Assembly (NCBI GenBank): GCA_046153695.1
Contig: JBJXEZ010000094.1
Coordinates: 1-48,976, forward strand
Reading direction: 5' to 3'
DNA from: M3007 sp046153695
Lineage (GTDB): Bacteria; Bacteroidota; Bacteroidia; Chitinophagales; Saprospiraceae
DNA length: 48,976 nt
Made by a program: the position numbers and the translations under genes. This document shows positions 1 through 6,674 of this stretch, piece after piece. The notes below the pieces were generated by a model. The model was not told where the DNA came from. It ran no database searches and was given only the letters and a program-made list of their open reading frames with translations. Within the stretch, counting starts at the first letter, position 1; each line of letters begins with the position of its first letter.

Positions 1-4
1 TTTT

Positions 5-310
5 GGGTACATCGCGCTCCGCCGGTACAACCCCACCCCCAGCCCCTCCCCCGACTGGGAGGGGGGCTTGCCCTCAAAAAAGGCAAAAATTAGCCACAGG
101 TACTTTGGCTTTTCAACTTGATGAGACGGTGTTGGAACCCGCGATGTGCCCCCCTCCCATCCGGGGGAGGGGATGGGGGTGGGGTTGTCCCCGCGGAGCT
201 CGATGTACCCCATTGTTACCAAGGTGGGCCGCATGCTAAGTACAATTCAAAAACCCATTTCCTGGGGCCCCATTGGCGTTTTTTTGAGCGTTTCAAATGG
301 TAAAAGTCGT
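5..310. repeat. Composite palindromic repeat, copy A (intact core plus one arm)
   Basis: The core at 5-210 begins GGGTACATCGCGCTCCGCCG and ends with its near-perfect reverse complement, giving terminal inverted repeats of about 47 bp around a middle of about 110 bp. An outer arm (211-310) reads, on the minus strand, ..GACTTTTACCATTTGAAACG.. and recurs at 37186-37284 and 48768-48867. The core recurs at 37285-39019 (split by an IS) and in shortened form at 48868-48935. It carries no convincing gene; the proline-rich translations across it are artefacts of C-rich sequence. The arm ends 3 bp before the stop codon of the OmpA-like gene, so on that gene's strand it is immediately downstream and may act in transcript termination. 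A MITE-like or REP-like element is the likeliest identity. Confidence 0.85.
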
Positions 311-312
311 GC

Positions 313-1374
313 CTACTGAATCCGTATTTCCACTCGCCGATTTTGCTCCTGTTCAGCCTCGGTGGCACCGAAATTCGGGAAGAGCATTTCCGTGTTCCCG
401 TAACCTTTGAAGGCCATGCGCTCGGGGGCGATGCCGTTTTTTCGCAGGTAAACATACACCGTCTTGGCCCGATTTACAGACAGATTCCACTCCCATTTTT
501 CCAGTTCGGAAGGCTTTTTTATAGGGTTATTGATGTGGCCGGCGATTTCGACCCGTAAGTCGGGATTTGCTTGCAAAAACTTGAGCACCTTGGGCAGTTC
601 CGGTTCCGAGGTCTTGAGCAGAATGGCCTCATTGCCAACAAAAAACAGGTTTTTGATGGCCATTTTTTCACCCGATTTGGCCGCAGGCAGGGCAATGACA
701 ACCGGTTCGGCTTGCATACGACGGATCATTTCGGGTGATCCGTACATCCGTTGCATATACGAATCGAAAAAATAACCCTGGGCATACACCTCGGTCTTGA
801 CCACGGAATCCGTTGGCAGCCGCACGGAAAAACGGCCCGCGGAGTCTGTCTGCACGGAATCGCGCAGGGTTCGGGTGGAAAAATGCACCGTGGCGGTTAT
901 GCCCTCGCCTGTCTTTTTATCGGTCACCTGCCCGCTATACGGCGACATGGGCAGTATCGTTCCGATTTCAATCACGACGCGGCGGTTGCGTTGCCGCCCC
1001 TCTTCCGTGGTGTTTTCGGCTAAAGGCTGGTATTCGCCGAAAGCACGAGTCTCCATTTTTGCGGCTGGCAAACCACGCTTAAACAGTGCTTCGCGCACCG
1101 CCTCAGCGCGGCGTTGAGACAGGGCCATGTTGTTGCCCGGGTTGCCCACGGAGTCGGTATGGGCAGTGATGTACACGTCGCTTGAGTTGGGCTGTGTTAC
1201 CCAACTGGCGGCGAATGAATCGAGCACGACTAGGGCCGCTGTGTCTATGTTGTGTTTGCCGAAGGCGAAAAAAACCTCGGCGCGGTGCGCTACGCGCAGG
1301 GAATCAAAAATGGACTGGCTGGCAGCGAAAAACGGCAGGAGCAGCAGGCAGCAGACAAGGCGGATATTCGGCAT
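313..1374 (-). CDS. OmpA-family protein with two OmpA domains
   Basis: This 353-residue exported protein probably anchors the outer membrane to peptidoglycan. The ATG at 1374 gives a clean signal peptide (MPNIRLVCCLLLLPFFAASQ); an in-frame TTG at 1395 only adds residues before it. An OmpA C-terminal-like domain covers roughly residues 30-140, with ITAHTDSVG, the helix LSQRRAEAVREAL and a terminal NRRVVIEIG. A carboxypeptidase-regulatory-like beta sandwich (SGQVTDKKTGEGITATV) follows to about 235. A second OmpA domain fills 240-353, with EIAGHINNP, NLSVNRAKTVYVYLRKNGI and a closing NRRVEIRIQ. The usual Asp of the peptidoglycan-binding loop is kept in the first copy (HTDSVG) but is Asn in the second (HINNP), so the second may bind differently. 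No TPR or WD40-like N-terminal domain typical of longer Bacteroidota OmpA proteins is present. It is monocistronic as far as visible. Confidence 0.88.
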   Translation of the reverse strand: MPNIRLVCCLLLLPFFAASQSIFDSLRVAHRAEVFFAFGKHNIDTAALVVLDSFAASWVTQPNSSDVYITAHTDSVGNPGNNMALSQRRAEAVREALFKRGLPAAKMETRAFGEYQPLAENTTEEGRQRNRRVVIEIGTILPMSPYSGQVTDKKTGEGITATVHFSTRTLRDSVQTDSAGRFSVRLPTDSVVKTEVYAQGYFFDSYMQRMYGSPEMIRRMQAEPVVIALPAAKSGEKMAIKNLFFVGNEAILLKTSEPELPKVLKFLQANPDLRVEIAGHINNPIKKPSELEKWEWNLSVNRAKTVYVYLRKNGIAPERMAFKGYGNTEMLFPNFGATEAEQEQNRRVEIRIQ

Positions 1375-1586
1375 GGCAAAAGCAGCTGTTTTCAAAAGTG
1401 GTTAGATCGAACAAAAACCCGAACGCCAAGTTGGTGCTGAAATTTCACGATGTGCTGCACGAATGATTCTGTGTGCGTATTCAAAAAAAAATGGCCCGAT
1501 GCAATTACTTGCAGCATACCGGCATACTTTCGTGCCCAGCCTTGTTCGTTTTGAATTTCACTTCTCCATACTCAGGCTTTTTTACC

Positions 1587-1964
1587 ATGTTTCGCCTTCA
1601 ACTGTTTTTTTATTCGGGCTGTTTTTGTGTCGGATTAGCTGCCATTTTGCTCAATGGCTGTACCGAACCGATCTCTTTATCGCAAAGTCGTTTTGAAAAA
1701 ATAGCTGATGCATACTGCGAATGCACGGAGCAGTTGGTGCTTCTAAACAAACAAGCCGACACCGTCGACCGCGCACGCCTCGGCGAGTATTTCCAGAAAA
1801 TGCAAGCCGAGTACAACAACACAAAAGACTGCACAGCCTCCATCATCGGGCAATTTGGCCACCTGAAACCCGCTGAACTCGATACCCTGGATCTGCTCCT
1901 GAAAAACCGCTGCCCCGAACTAGCCGACAAACGCGAACAACTACAAGAACTACTCGGGGAATAG
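1587..1964 (+). CDS. Small lipoprotein of unknown function
   Basis: A 125-residue protein. The chosen ATG at 1587 gives a short lipoprotein signal ending in the lipobox LLNGC, so the mature protein would be lipidated. An upstream in-frame ATG at 1473 would add 38 residues that spoil the signal and is disfavoured. The mature part is helical and charged, with conserved-looking cysteines in YCECTEQL, KDCTASI and RCPEL that could form disulphides. I do not recognise a named family. It lies 104 bp before folB on the same strand, with a long hairpin between them. Confidence 0.7.
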   Translation: MFRLQLFFYSGCFCVGLAAILLNGCTEPISLSQSRFEKIADAYCECTEQLVLLNKQADTVDRARLGEYFQKMQAEYNNTKDCTASIIGQFGHLKPAELDTLDLLLKNRCPELADKREQLQELLGE

Positions 1965-1965
1965 G

Positions 1966-2039
1966 GGCAATTGGCCGTTGGTTATTGGCTTCCGAATATG
2001 CGTACACCATATACATTTGGAAGCCCGCGGCCAATTGCC
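1966..2039. repeat. 74-nt imperfect inverted repeat between the lipoprotein gene and folB
   Basis: GGCAATTGGCCG (1966-1977) is the exact reverse complement of CGGCCAATTGCC (2028-2039), and the inner segments GGCTTCCGAATATG and CATATACATTTGGAAGCC extend the pairing. There is no T-tract, so it is not an ordinary intrinsic terminator. It starts 2 nt after a stop codon and ends 30 nt before the folB ATG. Confidence 0.75.
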
Positions 2040-2068
2040 AACAACAACCTACAACAATCAGGAGAAAA

Positions 2069-2584
2069 ATGGCGCTAATTGCAATTGAAGGAATGAAGTT
2101 TCACGCTTTTCATGGCGTGTACGAAGCCGAACGAAAAATTGGTACGGATTACATGGTAGACGTGTACGTTCAGACCGTGATCGCTGCCGCATCCGCCTCG
2201 GACCAGTTGGAGGCCACGATCAACTACGAGTCAGTTTATCTGGCCTGCAAAATGGAAATGAGCCAACCGAAGCAGCTCATTGAATCGGTGTTAAACGGCA
2301 TCTTCCAGCGCATGAAAAAACAGTTCCCCGGCATGATGGCGTTAAAAGTCCGGGTGCGAAAAATGAATCCTCCCCTCGGTGGCCAGGTTGCCAGTGCCTG
2401 GGTGGAGGACGAACAAACGTTTATGCAACAGTGCCCGCGGTGTTCCCGCAGTTTTGTCAACTACAACCCCGGCGACTGCTGGGCACGCCACCCCAACCTG
2501 CACCCGGCTACCCGCGAAACCCTGACCCGTCAGTTCGGCGGCAAATGCCTGTGCGACGACTGTTTGAAATTTTACGCTGGCTAG
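2069..2584 (+). CDS. folB: Dihydroneopterin aldolase FolB fused to a C-terminal cysteine-rich (CWC-type) domain
   Basis: FolB converts 7,8-dihydroneopterin to 6-hydroxymethyl-dihydropterin and glycolaldehyde in cytoplasmic folate synthesis. The ATG at 2069 has an AGGAG ribosome-binding site 5 nt upstream. Residues 1 to about 115 are a FolB domain: MALIAIEGMKFHAFHGVYEAE carries the typical N-terminal strand and HGV motif, followed by IGTDYMVDVYV, a TINYESVY motif, LIESV (the conserved Glu before the helix) and VRKMNPPLGG. Normal FolB ends here at about 120 residues. The remaining 55 residues contain CPRCSRSF, GDCWARHP and GKCLCDDCLKFY, matching the pattern of the Cys-rich CWC family, which probably binds zinc. 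The fusion is read in one frame with no sign of error. Nothing in the window suggests what the tail binds. No other folate gene is nearby; the next gene encodes a DUF1501 protein. Confidence 0.88.
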   Translation: MALIAIEGMKFHAFHGVYEAERKIGTDYMVDVYVQTVIAAASASDQLEATINYESVYLACKMEMSQPKQLIESVLNGIFQRMKKQFPGMMALKVRVRKMNPPLGGQVASAWVEDEQTFMQQCPRCSRSFVNYNPGDCWARHPNLHPATRETLTRQFGGKCLCDDCLKFYAG

Positions 2585-2611
2585 TACCGCATCCGATTGA
2601 AAAAACATACC

Positions 2612-3820
2612 ATGCTCATCAAACGCCGCGATTTTCTCAAGACTGCCTCCCTGGCCACTGCGGCCTTGTGGGTGCCCCGTTTTTTGCATGCCCATGCACG
2701 CCCCGGCGCACTGGCCCGGAACGGAAAAATCCTTGTCGTGATCCAGTTTAGTGGCGGAAACGACGGGCTGAACACCGTTGTGCCGGTTCGAAATGACTTG
2801 TACTACCGCGCCCGTCCACGCCTCGGCATTAAAGCCGCCGAAGCCCTTCGCCTGACCGATGATGCTGCCCTGCACCCGGCACTCGGCACACTCAAAAAAC
2901 TGTATGATGCTGGCGATATGGCTGTGCTGCATAATGTAGGCTACCCCAACCCCGACCGTTCCCACTTCCGCAGCATGGATATTTGGCATACCGCCAGCCC
3001 CGCCAATGAATACTGGCACACCGGCTGGATTGGCCGTTATCTCGACGCGCAATGCTCGGGTGCCGGTAGTTGCCAGGCGCCGCCCGTACTGGAAATTGAC
3101 GACACCCTGAGCCTTGCCCTCAAGGGCGAACAGCGCAAAGGGTTGGCTATGCAAGAGCCAAAACAACTGCGCGAAAGCGCACGTAGCCCGTATTTTACCG
3201 ACTACGCTGCCGCTACCCGCGTGCCCACGCACGAGGACTCACCCGTGGGCTACCTTTACAAAACCATGACCGAGACCATTGCCTCGGCGGAGTATATTTT
3301 TGAAAAAAGCCGCGCCAAACCCAGCCCGGGCACGTACCCCAACTCGGGTCTCGGCAAACACCTGAAAACCGTGGCTTCGCTCATTCTTGGCGATGCCGAG
3401 ACCTCCGTGTACTACCTCTCGCACGGCAGTTTCGACACTCACATCAACCAGGCATTCCAACAAAAACGGTTGTTTACCGAGTTCAACGAGGCGCTCGCAG
3501 CCTTTGCCGCGGACCTGAAAGCCCAAGGTCGCTGGAACGATGTGTTGGTGACGACGTTTTCCGAGTTTGGGCGCCGGGTGGCGCAAAATGCCAGCGGCGG
3601 CACCGACCACGGTACCGCCAACCAGATGTTTTTCCTCAGCGGAAACCTGAAGCAAAAGGGCCTGCTCAACCCCCTGCCCAACCTCAGCGACCTCGATCAG
3701 GGCGACCTGAAGTTCAACGTAGATTTCCGGAAGGTGTACGCCACCCTGCTGGAGCGCTGGCTCGGTACCGAGTCAGTACCGATTTTGGGAAAAAAGTTTG
3801 AACCGATGGGTTTTGTGTGA
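2612..3820 (+). CDS. DUF1501 family protein with Tat signal
   Basis: A 402-residue member of the DUF1501 family (alkaline-phosphatase-like fold, exported, function poorly known). The ATG at 2612 is chosen over an in-frame TTG at 2597. The N-terminus KRRDFLKTASLATAALWVP is a twin-arginine signal, so export in folded form is likely. Family features visible: KILVVIQFSGGNDGLNTVVP near residue 40, HPALGTLKKLYDAGDMAVLHNVGYPNPDRSHF, STIL-type central region with YYLSHGSFDTH, and TTFSEFGRRVAQNASGGTDHGTA, which carries the acidic and histidine residues expected of metal binding. It is usually paired with a DUF1800 gene; no DUF1800 gene occurs in this window. It follows folB by 27 bp, so co-transcription is likely, but a functional link to folate is not evident. 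Confidence 0.9.
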   Translation: MLIKRRDFLKTASLATAALWVPRFLHAHARPGALARNGKILVVIQFSGGNDGLNTVVPVRNDLYYRARPRLGIKAAEALRLTDDAALHPALGTLKKLYDAGDMAVLHNVGYPNPDRSHFRSMDIWHTASPANEYWHTGWIGRYLDAQCSGAGSCQAPPVLEIDDTLSLALKGEQRKGLAMQEPKQLRESARSPYFTDYAAATRVPTHEDSPVGYLYKTMTETIASAEYIFEKSRAKPSPGTYPNSGLGKHLKTVASLILGDAETSVYYLSHGSFDTHINQAFQQKRLFTEFNEALAAFAADLKAQGRWNDVLVTTFSEFGRRVAQNASGGTDHGTANQMFFLSGNLKQKGLLNPLPNLSDLDQGDLKFNVDFRKVYATLLERWLGTESVPILGKKFEPMGFV

Positions 3821-3835
3821 GCAGCAGCGTTTTTT

Positions 3836-4555
3836 TCACTTCCTCCCCAAATGAAACGCCAGTACGGACACTATTCCGGCCGTTTCAGTGCGCAAGCGTG
3901 TAGGCCCCAAGCCAACACTGACAAATCCGCCAGCCTGTGCCAGCGTAACCTCTTCCGGGGTAAAATCTCCTTCCGGCCCGATGAGGACCAGCGTATCTGT
4001 GTTGGCGCGAATTAATTCGGACAATTGGGGTTGGGCATCCTCGCCGCACCAGGCGATGCAACGCAGCGGTTCAGCAGCCCTACGCACACACTCGGCAACG
4101 GGCGTGAGCGGGTTTAGAACGGGCAGCCGGGTTTGCAGGGACTGCTTCATGGCCGACACTACTATTTTTTCTATTCGGTCGTGCCGAACCGTCGTGCGCT
4201 CTGAGCGTTTGCACAGCAAGGGTGTTATCGTGTGGATACCGACCTCTACGGCTTTTTCCAAAAACCACTCGAAACGCTCCATTTGCTTTGTAGGAGCAAT
4301 GGCAATGTGCAAACGGGCTGGAGGTTCAGGCGTTTGGGTTGTTTCCAAAATACGCGCAGTGGCCGTTTTTTTGCCGGTTTCGAGCAGTTCTACCACATAC
4401 AAAAACCCCTTTCCATCGGTCATGTGGAAGCGTTCGCCGGGCTGGCGGCGCAGCACGGTGAGCAGGTGGCGGCTTTCCTCCTCGTCCAGAAATACAAGGC
4501 CATTTTCGACCTTTGAAGAATAAAATAACTGATTCACGGGTTGAAGGTCGGGCAT
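3836..4555 (-). CDS. rsmE: 16S rRNA m3U1498 methyltransferase RsmE
   Basis: A 239-residue SPOUT-class enzyme that methylates N3 of U1498 in 16S rRNA using S-adenosylmethionine. The ATG at 4555 starts MPDLQPVNQLFYSSKV, the normal RsmE N-terminus; upstream extension is non-homologous. The N-terminal PUA-like part has EESRHLLTVLRRQPGERFHMTDGKG. The C-terminal knotted methyltransferase part has ERFEWFLEKAVEVGI, KRSERTT, MKQSLQTRLPVLNP, and the SAM-binding trefoil knot LIGPEGDFTPEEVTLA followed by LGPTRLRTETAGIVSV. Length is typical. It converges with the DUF1501 gene (15 bp gap) and diverges from the small gene at 4671. Confidence 0.96.
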   Translation of the reverse strand: MPDLQPVNQLFYSSKVENGLVFLDEEESRHLLTVLRRQPGERFHMTDGKGFLYVVELLETGKKTATARILETTQTPEPPARLHIAIAPTKQMERFEWFLEKAVEVGIHTITPLLCKRSERTTVRHDRIEKIVVSAMKQSLQTRLPVLNPLTPVAECVRRAAEPLRCIAWCGEDAQPQLSELIRANTDTLVLIGPEGDFTPEEVTLAQAGGFVSVGLGPTRLRTETAGIVSVLAFHLGRK

Positions 4556-4670
4556 GGAAACGGGATTGAAAACGTTAAAAAAAAAATTTTGTACCGTTGA
4601 GAATAATATCCCTGCCCTCTGGGCTGTTTTAGGGCCGATTAATTTGAGTTTCAACCACATCATTTTTTTC

Positions 4671-4913
4671 ATGCCTATGCAAGAAAACTACCTATACGAC
4701 GAACTGGTCCAATTTCTTTACCACGACACGACGACCGAAGAAGCTGAGAAAACTGCACAGCTCCTAAAGGAAGACGCTGCCGCTCGCAAACAATATGACC
4801 AGATGTTGACCGCCAAGAACCTGCTCCCCAAAGCACATTTTGACCCTGCTCCGGCTGTTATTACCAATATCCTGCAATACAGCACAAAAACGGCTTTAGA
4901 GGCCCAGCTCTGA
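4671..4913 (+). CDS. Small acidic helical protein of unknown function
   Basis: An 80-residue protein starting at ATG 4671 (a second ATG lies at 4677). The sequence QENYLYDELVQFLYHDTTTEEAEKTAQLLKEDAAARKQYDQML resembles the N-terminal region of Bacteroidota anti-sigma-like small proteins, but no membrane segment follows, so I do not assign that role. It diverges from rsmE and is followed by a strong terminator, so it is probably a single-gene transcript. Confidence 0.65.
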   Translation: MPMQENYLYDELVQFLYHDTTTEEAEKTAQLLKEDAAARKQYDQMLTAKNLLPKAHFDPAPAVITNILQYSTKTALEAQL

Positions 4914-4946
4914 CCAAACACAGAGCCGCCGAACCATGAAAAACCC

Positions 4947-4983
4947 AAGCCCCCGTCCTGGAAACAGGCACGGGGGCTTTTTT
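4947..4983 (+). terminator. Intrinsic terminator after the small acidic protein gene
   Basis: AAGCCCCCGT pairs with ACGGGGGCTT around CCTG/CAGG and a GAAA tetraloop, followed by a run of T. It lies 34 nt after the stop at 4913. No gene is seen between here and 5209; that stretch holds only the upstream region of the next gene. Confidence 0.92.
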
Positions 4984-5209
4984 CATGTGCCAATGCGTTC
5001 TTCTACTACGGCTTCGTGGTTTGAAATGGTGGTTTTTGTAAATATTATCGCCTCGTCTCTTCGAGGTTGTCGGGCCACAAACTAACTTGCCCCTTCAAAA
5101 TTCATGGCCACGGATTTTTGTGGCAACTGACCGACAGGCCTGATGTTTGTCCCTGCCAATGTCCACAGATAAACTATTTTCGTAAAGTTTTATACAACCA
5201 ACTTGGATT

Positions 5210-6613
5210 ATGAAAAAGACAATAATCATCGTTTTAGCCTTGCTGCCAGCATTCACTTTTGGCCAGGCAGCCATCCAAAAATCAATTGCCCTGTCTTCGA
5301 GCTATGATGCGGGCCATGAACTGATCCCCGTTTCAAGCGGCGGCTACGCTATTTTTGGCCGGCAAACGCTGTCTCTTGGGGCTAAAACAGACGTGTTTTA
5401 TTTGCGGGTTGATGCACAGGGCAACCAAACCGCCTACAAAATATATGGTGACGGCAATGCGTCCGAAACTTTTGGAAAAGGTGTTGTCGCTTTGCAAAAC
5501 GGCTGGCTTTTAGTCGGCTCAAAAACGGTCATCGGTTCCTCTGGCTGGATGCTCCGTACCAACGCTGCGGGCGATCTGCTGTGGTCAAAAACGGTGGCGG
5601 GTACAACCCGGATCAACCAGGTGGTGCCGCTGCCCGATGGCAGGCTGTTGGCCACCGGCCAAGCCACCGGCGGGCTTATGTTTCTCATGGAACTGACCGA
5701 GGACGGCACCATCATCTGGCAGCAAAATTATACGTCCGGGGAAGGCCGCGACCTGTACGTGACCATGGGCGGAAACGCCTGCGTAGTGCTCGGCGGAACC
5801 CAAATTTGGAAAATACACCTCGCTTCGCGCCAACTGCAATGGGAAAAACCGGTCGTACCGCCAACTTTTGGCCCTACCAACCGCACCGAGTTTCTTGTCC
5901 TCAACGGCATCGTTCAAGTGGATAAGGGCCAATTTGCGATCATCGGCTCGGCCTACACCGACCTGATTACAGAGTTGCACTCCGGTCATTTTGCCGCTGT
6001 CTGGAGCGAATCCGGGGTGCCCTTGTGGCAAAAATTTCTGCACGAGACCACCAACTCCAGTTACGATCAGAACGAGGGCTTTTCCATTTTTACACTACCC
6101 AACACCAAGACCATTTTGTTTGCCGGTTCTGACGACGGGAAAATCGCCATCACGCGCACCGATCTGAAAGGGAAGGTCGTGGAAGATACCGAGATTACTG
6201 CCCCGGGCCCCATTTTGGGCCTCTCGCTCATCAAGGAAGCCGGCTTTTATGCCATGACCGGTGCTGTGCTGACGGGCAGCGTCAATACCTATTTCTATCG
6301 GTCTGGCAGCAATGACCTGGCCAAAATCGCAGCCCCGCAACCCGGGTCGGAGTCGGGAAATCGAGCAGAAAATTTCCGGGTTATACACCAACCCGATGCC
6401 GCTCGCCTGACTGTGGAAACAAGCACCGTAGCAGAACGCGAGGGTGTTTTTCAATTGTTGGACGTTAGCGGGCGCGTGGTTTGGGAAAAAAAGGTAGGCC
6501 TGGCCGCCGGTGACAACCGGCTGGAATTGGAAACGGGCAGGCTCACGCCCGGGCTTTATTGGTTGCGCGACTTGCGTGGAAATGAGCCAGCACGGGCTTT
6601 CATGCAACCGTAA
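5210..6613 (+). CDS. Secreted beta-propeller-like protein with T9SS sorting-type C-terminus
   Basis: A 467-residue protein. The N-terminus MKKTIIIVLALLPAFTFGQA is a signal peptide. The body consists of repeated units of about 50 residues with the pattern G-GYAIFGR, TDVFYLRVDAQGN, GWLLVGSKT, WMLRTNAAGDLLWSK and GGLMFLMELTEDGTIIWQQ, as in Bacteroidota delta-60/WD40-like secreted propellers. The last 75 residues (FQLLDVSGRVVWEKKV ... LTPGLYWLRDLRG) form the beta sandwich of a type A T9SS sorting domain, so the protein is predicted to be moved across the outer membrane and anchored or released. Function unknown. Similar architecture is seen in the gene at 24933. Confidence 0.82.
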   Translation: MKKTIIIVLALLPAFTFGQAAIQKSIALSSSYDAGHELIPVSSGGYAIFGRQTLSLGAKTDVFYLRVDAQGNQTAYKIYGDGNASETFGKGVVALQNGWLLVGSKTVIGSSGWMLRTNAAGDLLWSKTVAGTTRINQVVPLPDGRLLATGQATGGLMFLMELTEDGTIIWQQNYTSGEGRDLYVTMGGNACVVLGGTQIWKIHLASRQLQWEKPVVPPTFGPTNRTEFLVLNGIVQVDKGQFAIIGSAYTDLITELHSGHFAAVWSESGVPLWQKFLHETTNSSYDQNEGFSIFTLPNTKTILFAGSDDGKIAITRTDLKGKVVEDTEITAPGPILGLSLIKEAGFYAMTGAVLTGSVNTYFYRSGSNDLAKIAAPQPGSESGNRAENFRVIHQPDAARLTVETSTVAEREGVFQLLDVSGRVVWEKKVGLAAGDNRLELETGRLTPGLYWLRDLRGNEPARAFMQP

Positions 6614-6618
6614 TCAGC

Positions 6619-6673
6619 GGGTGAGCGGGTGAGAGAGTGAGAGGGTGAGAGAGTGAGAGGGTGAAAGAGTGAG
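6619..6673. repeat. Short tandem repeat between convergent genes
   Basis: About 2.9 copies of a 16-bp unit GGGTGAGAGAGTGAGA (6627-6673) preceded by a degenerate partial copy. It fills the gap between the stop of the T9SS protein gene and the stop of the OstA-like gene. Confidence 0.9.
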
Positions 6674-6674
6674 C

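Noticed and set aside
3..239. Proline-rich ORF over the left-end repeat
   Set aside because: The translation arises from the C-rich palindrome and recurs wherever the repeat occurs; there is no gene-like start or conserved product.
6619..6673. Tandem GTGAGAG repeat as a possible phase-variation switch
   Set aside because: It lies after the stop codons of both convergent genes, so length changes would not alter either reading frame.
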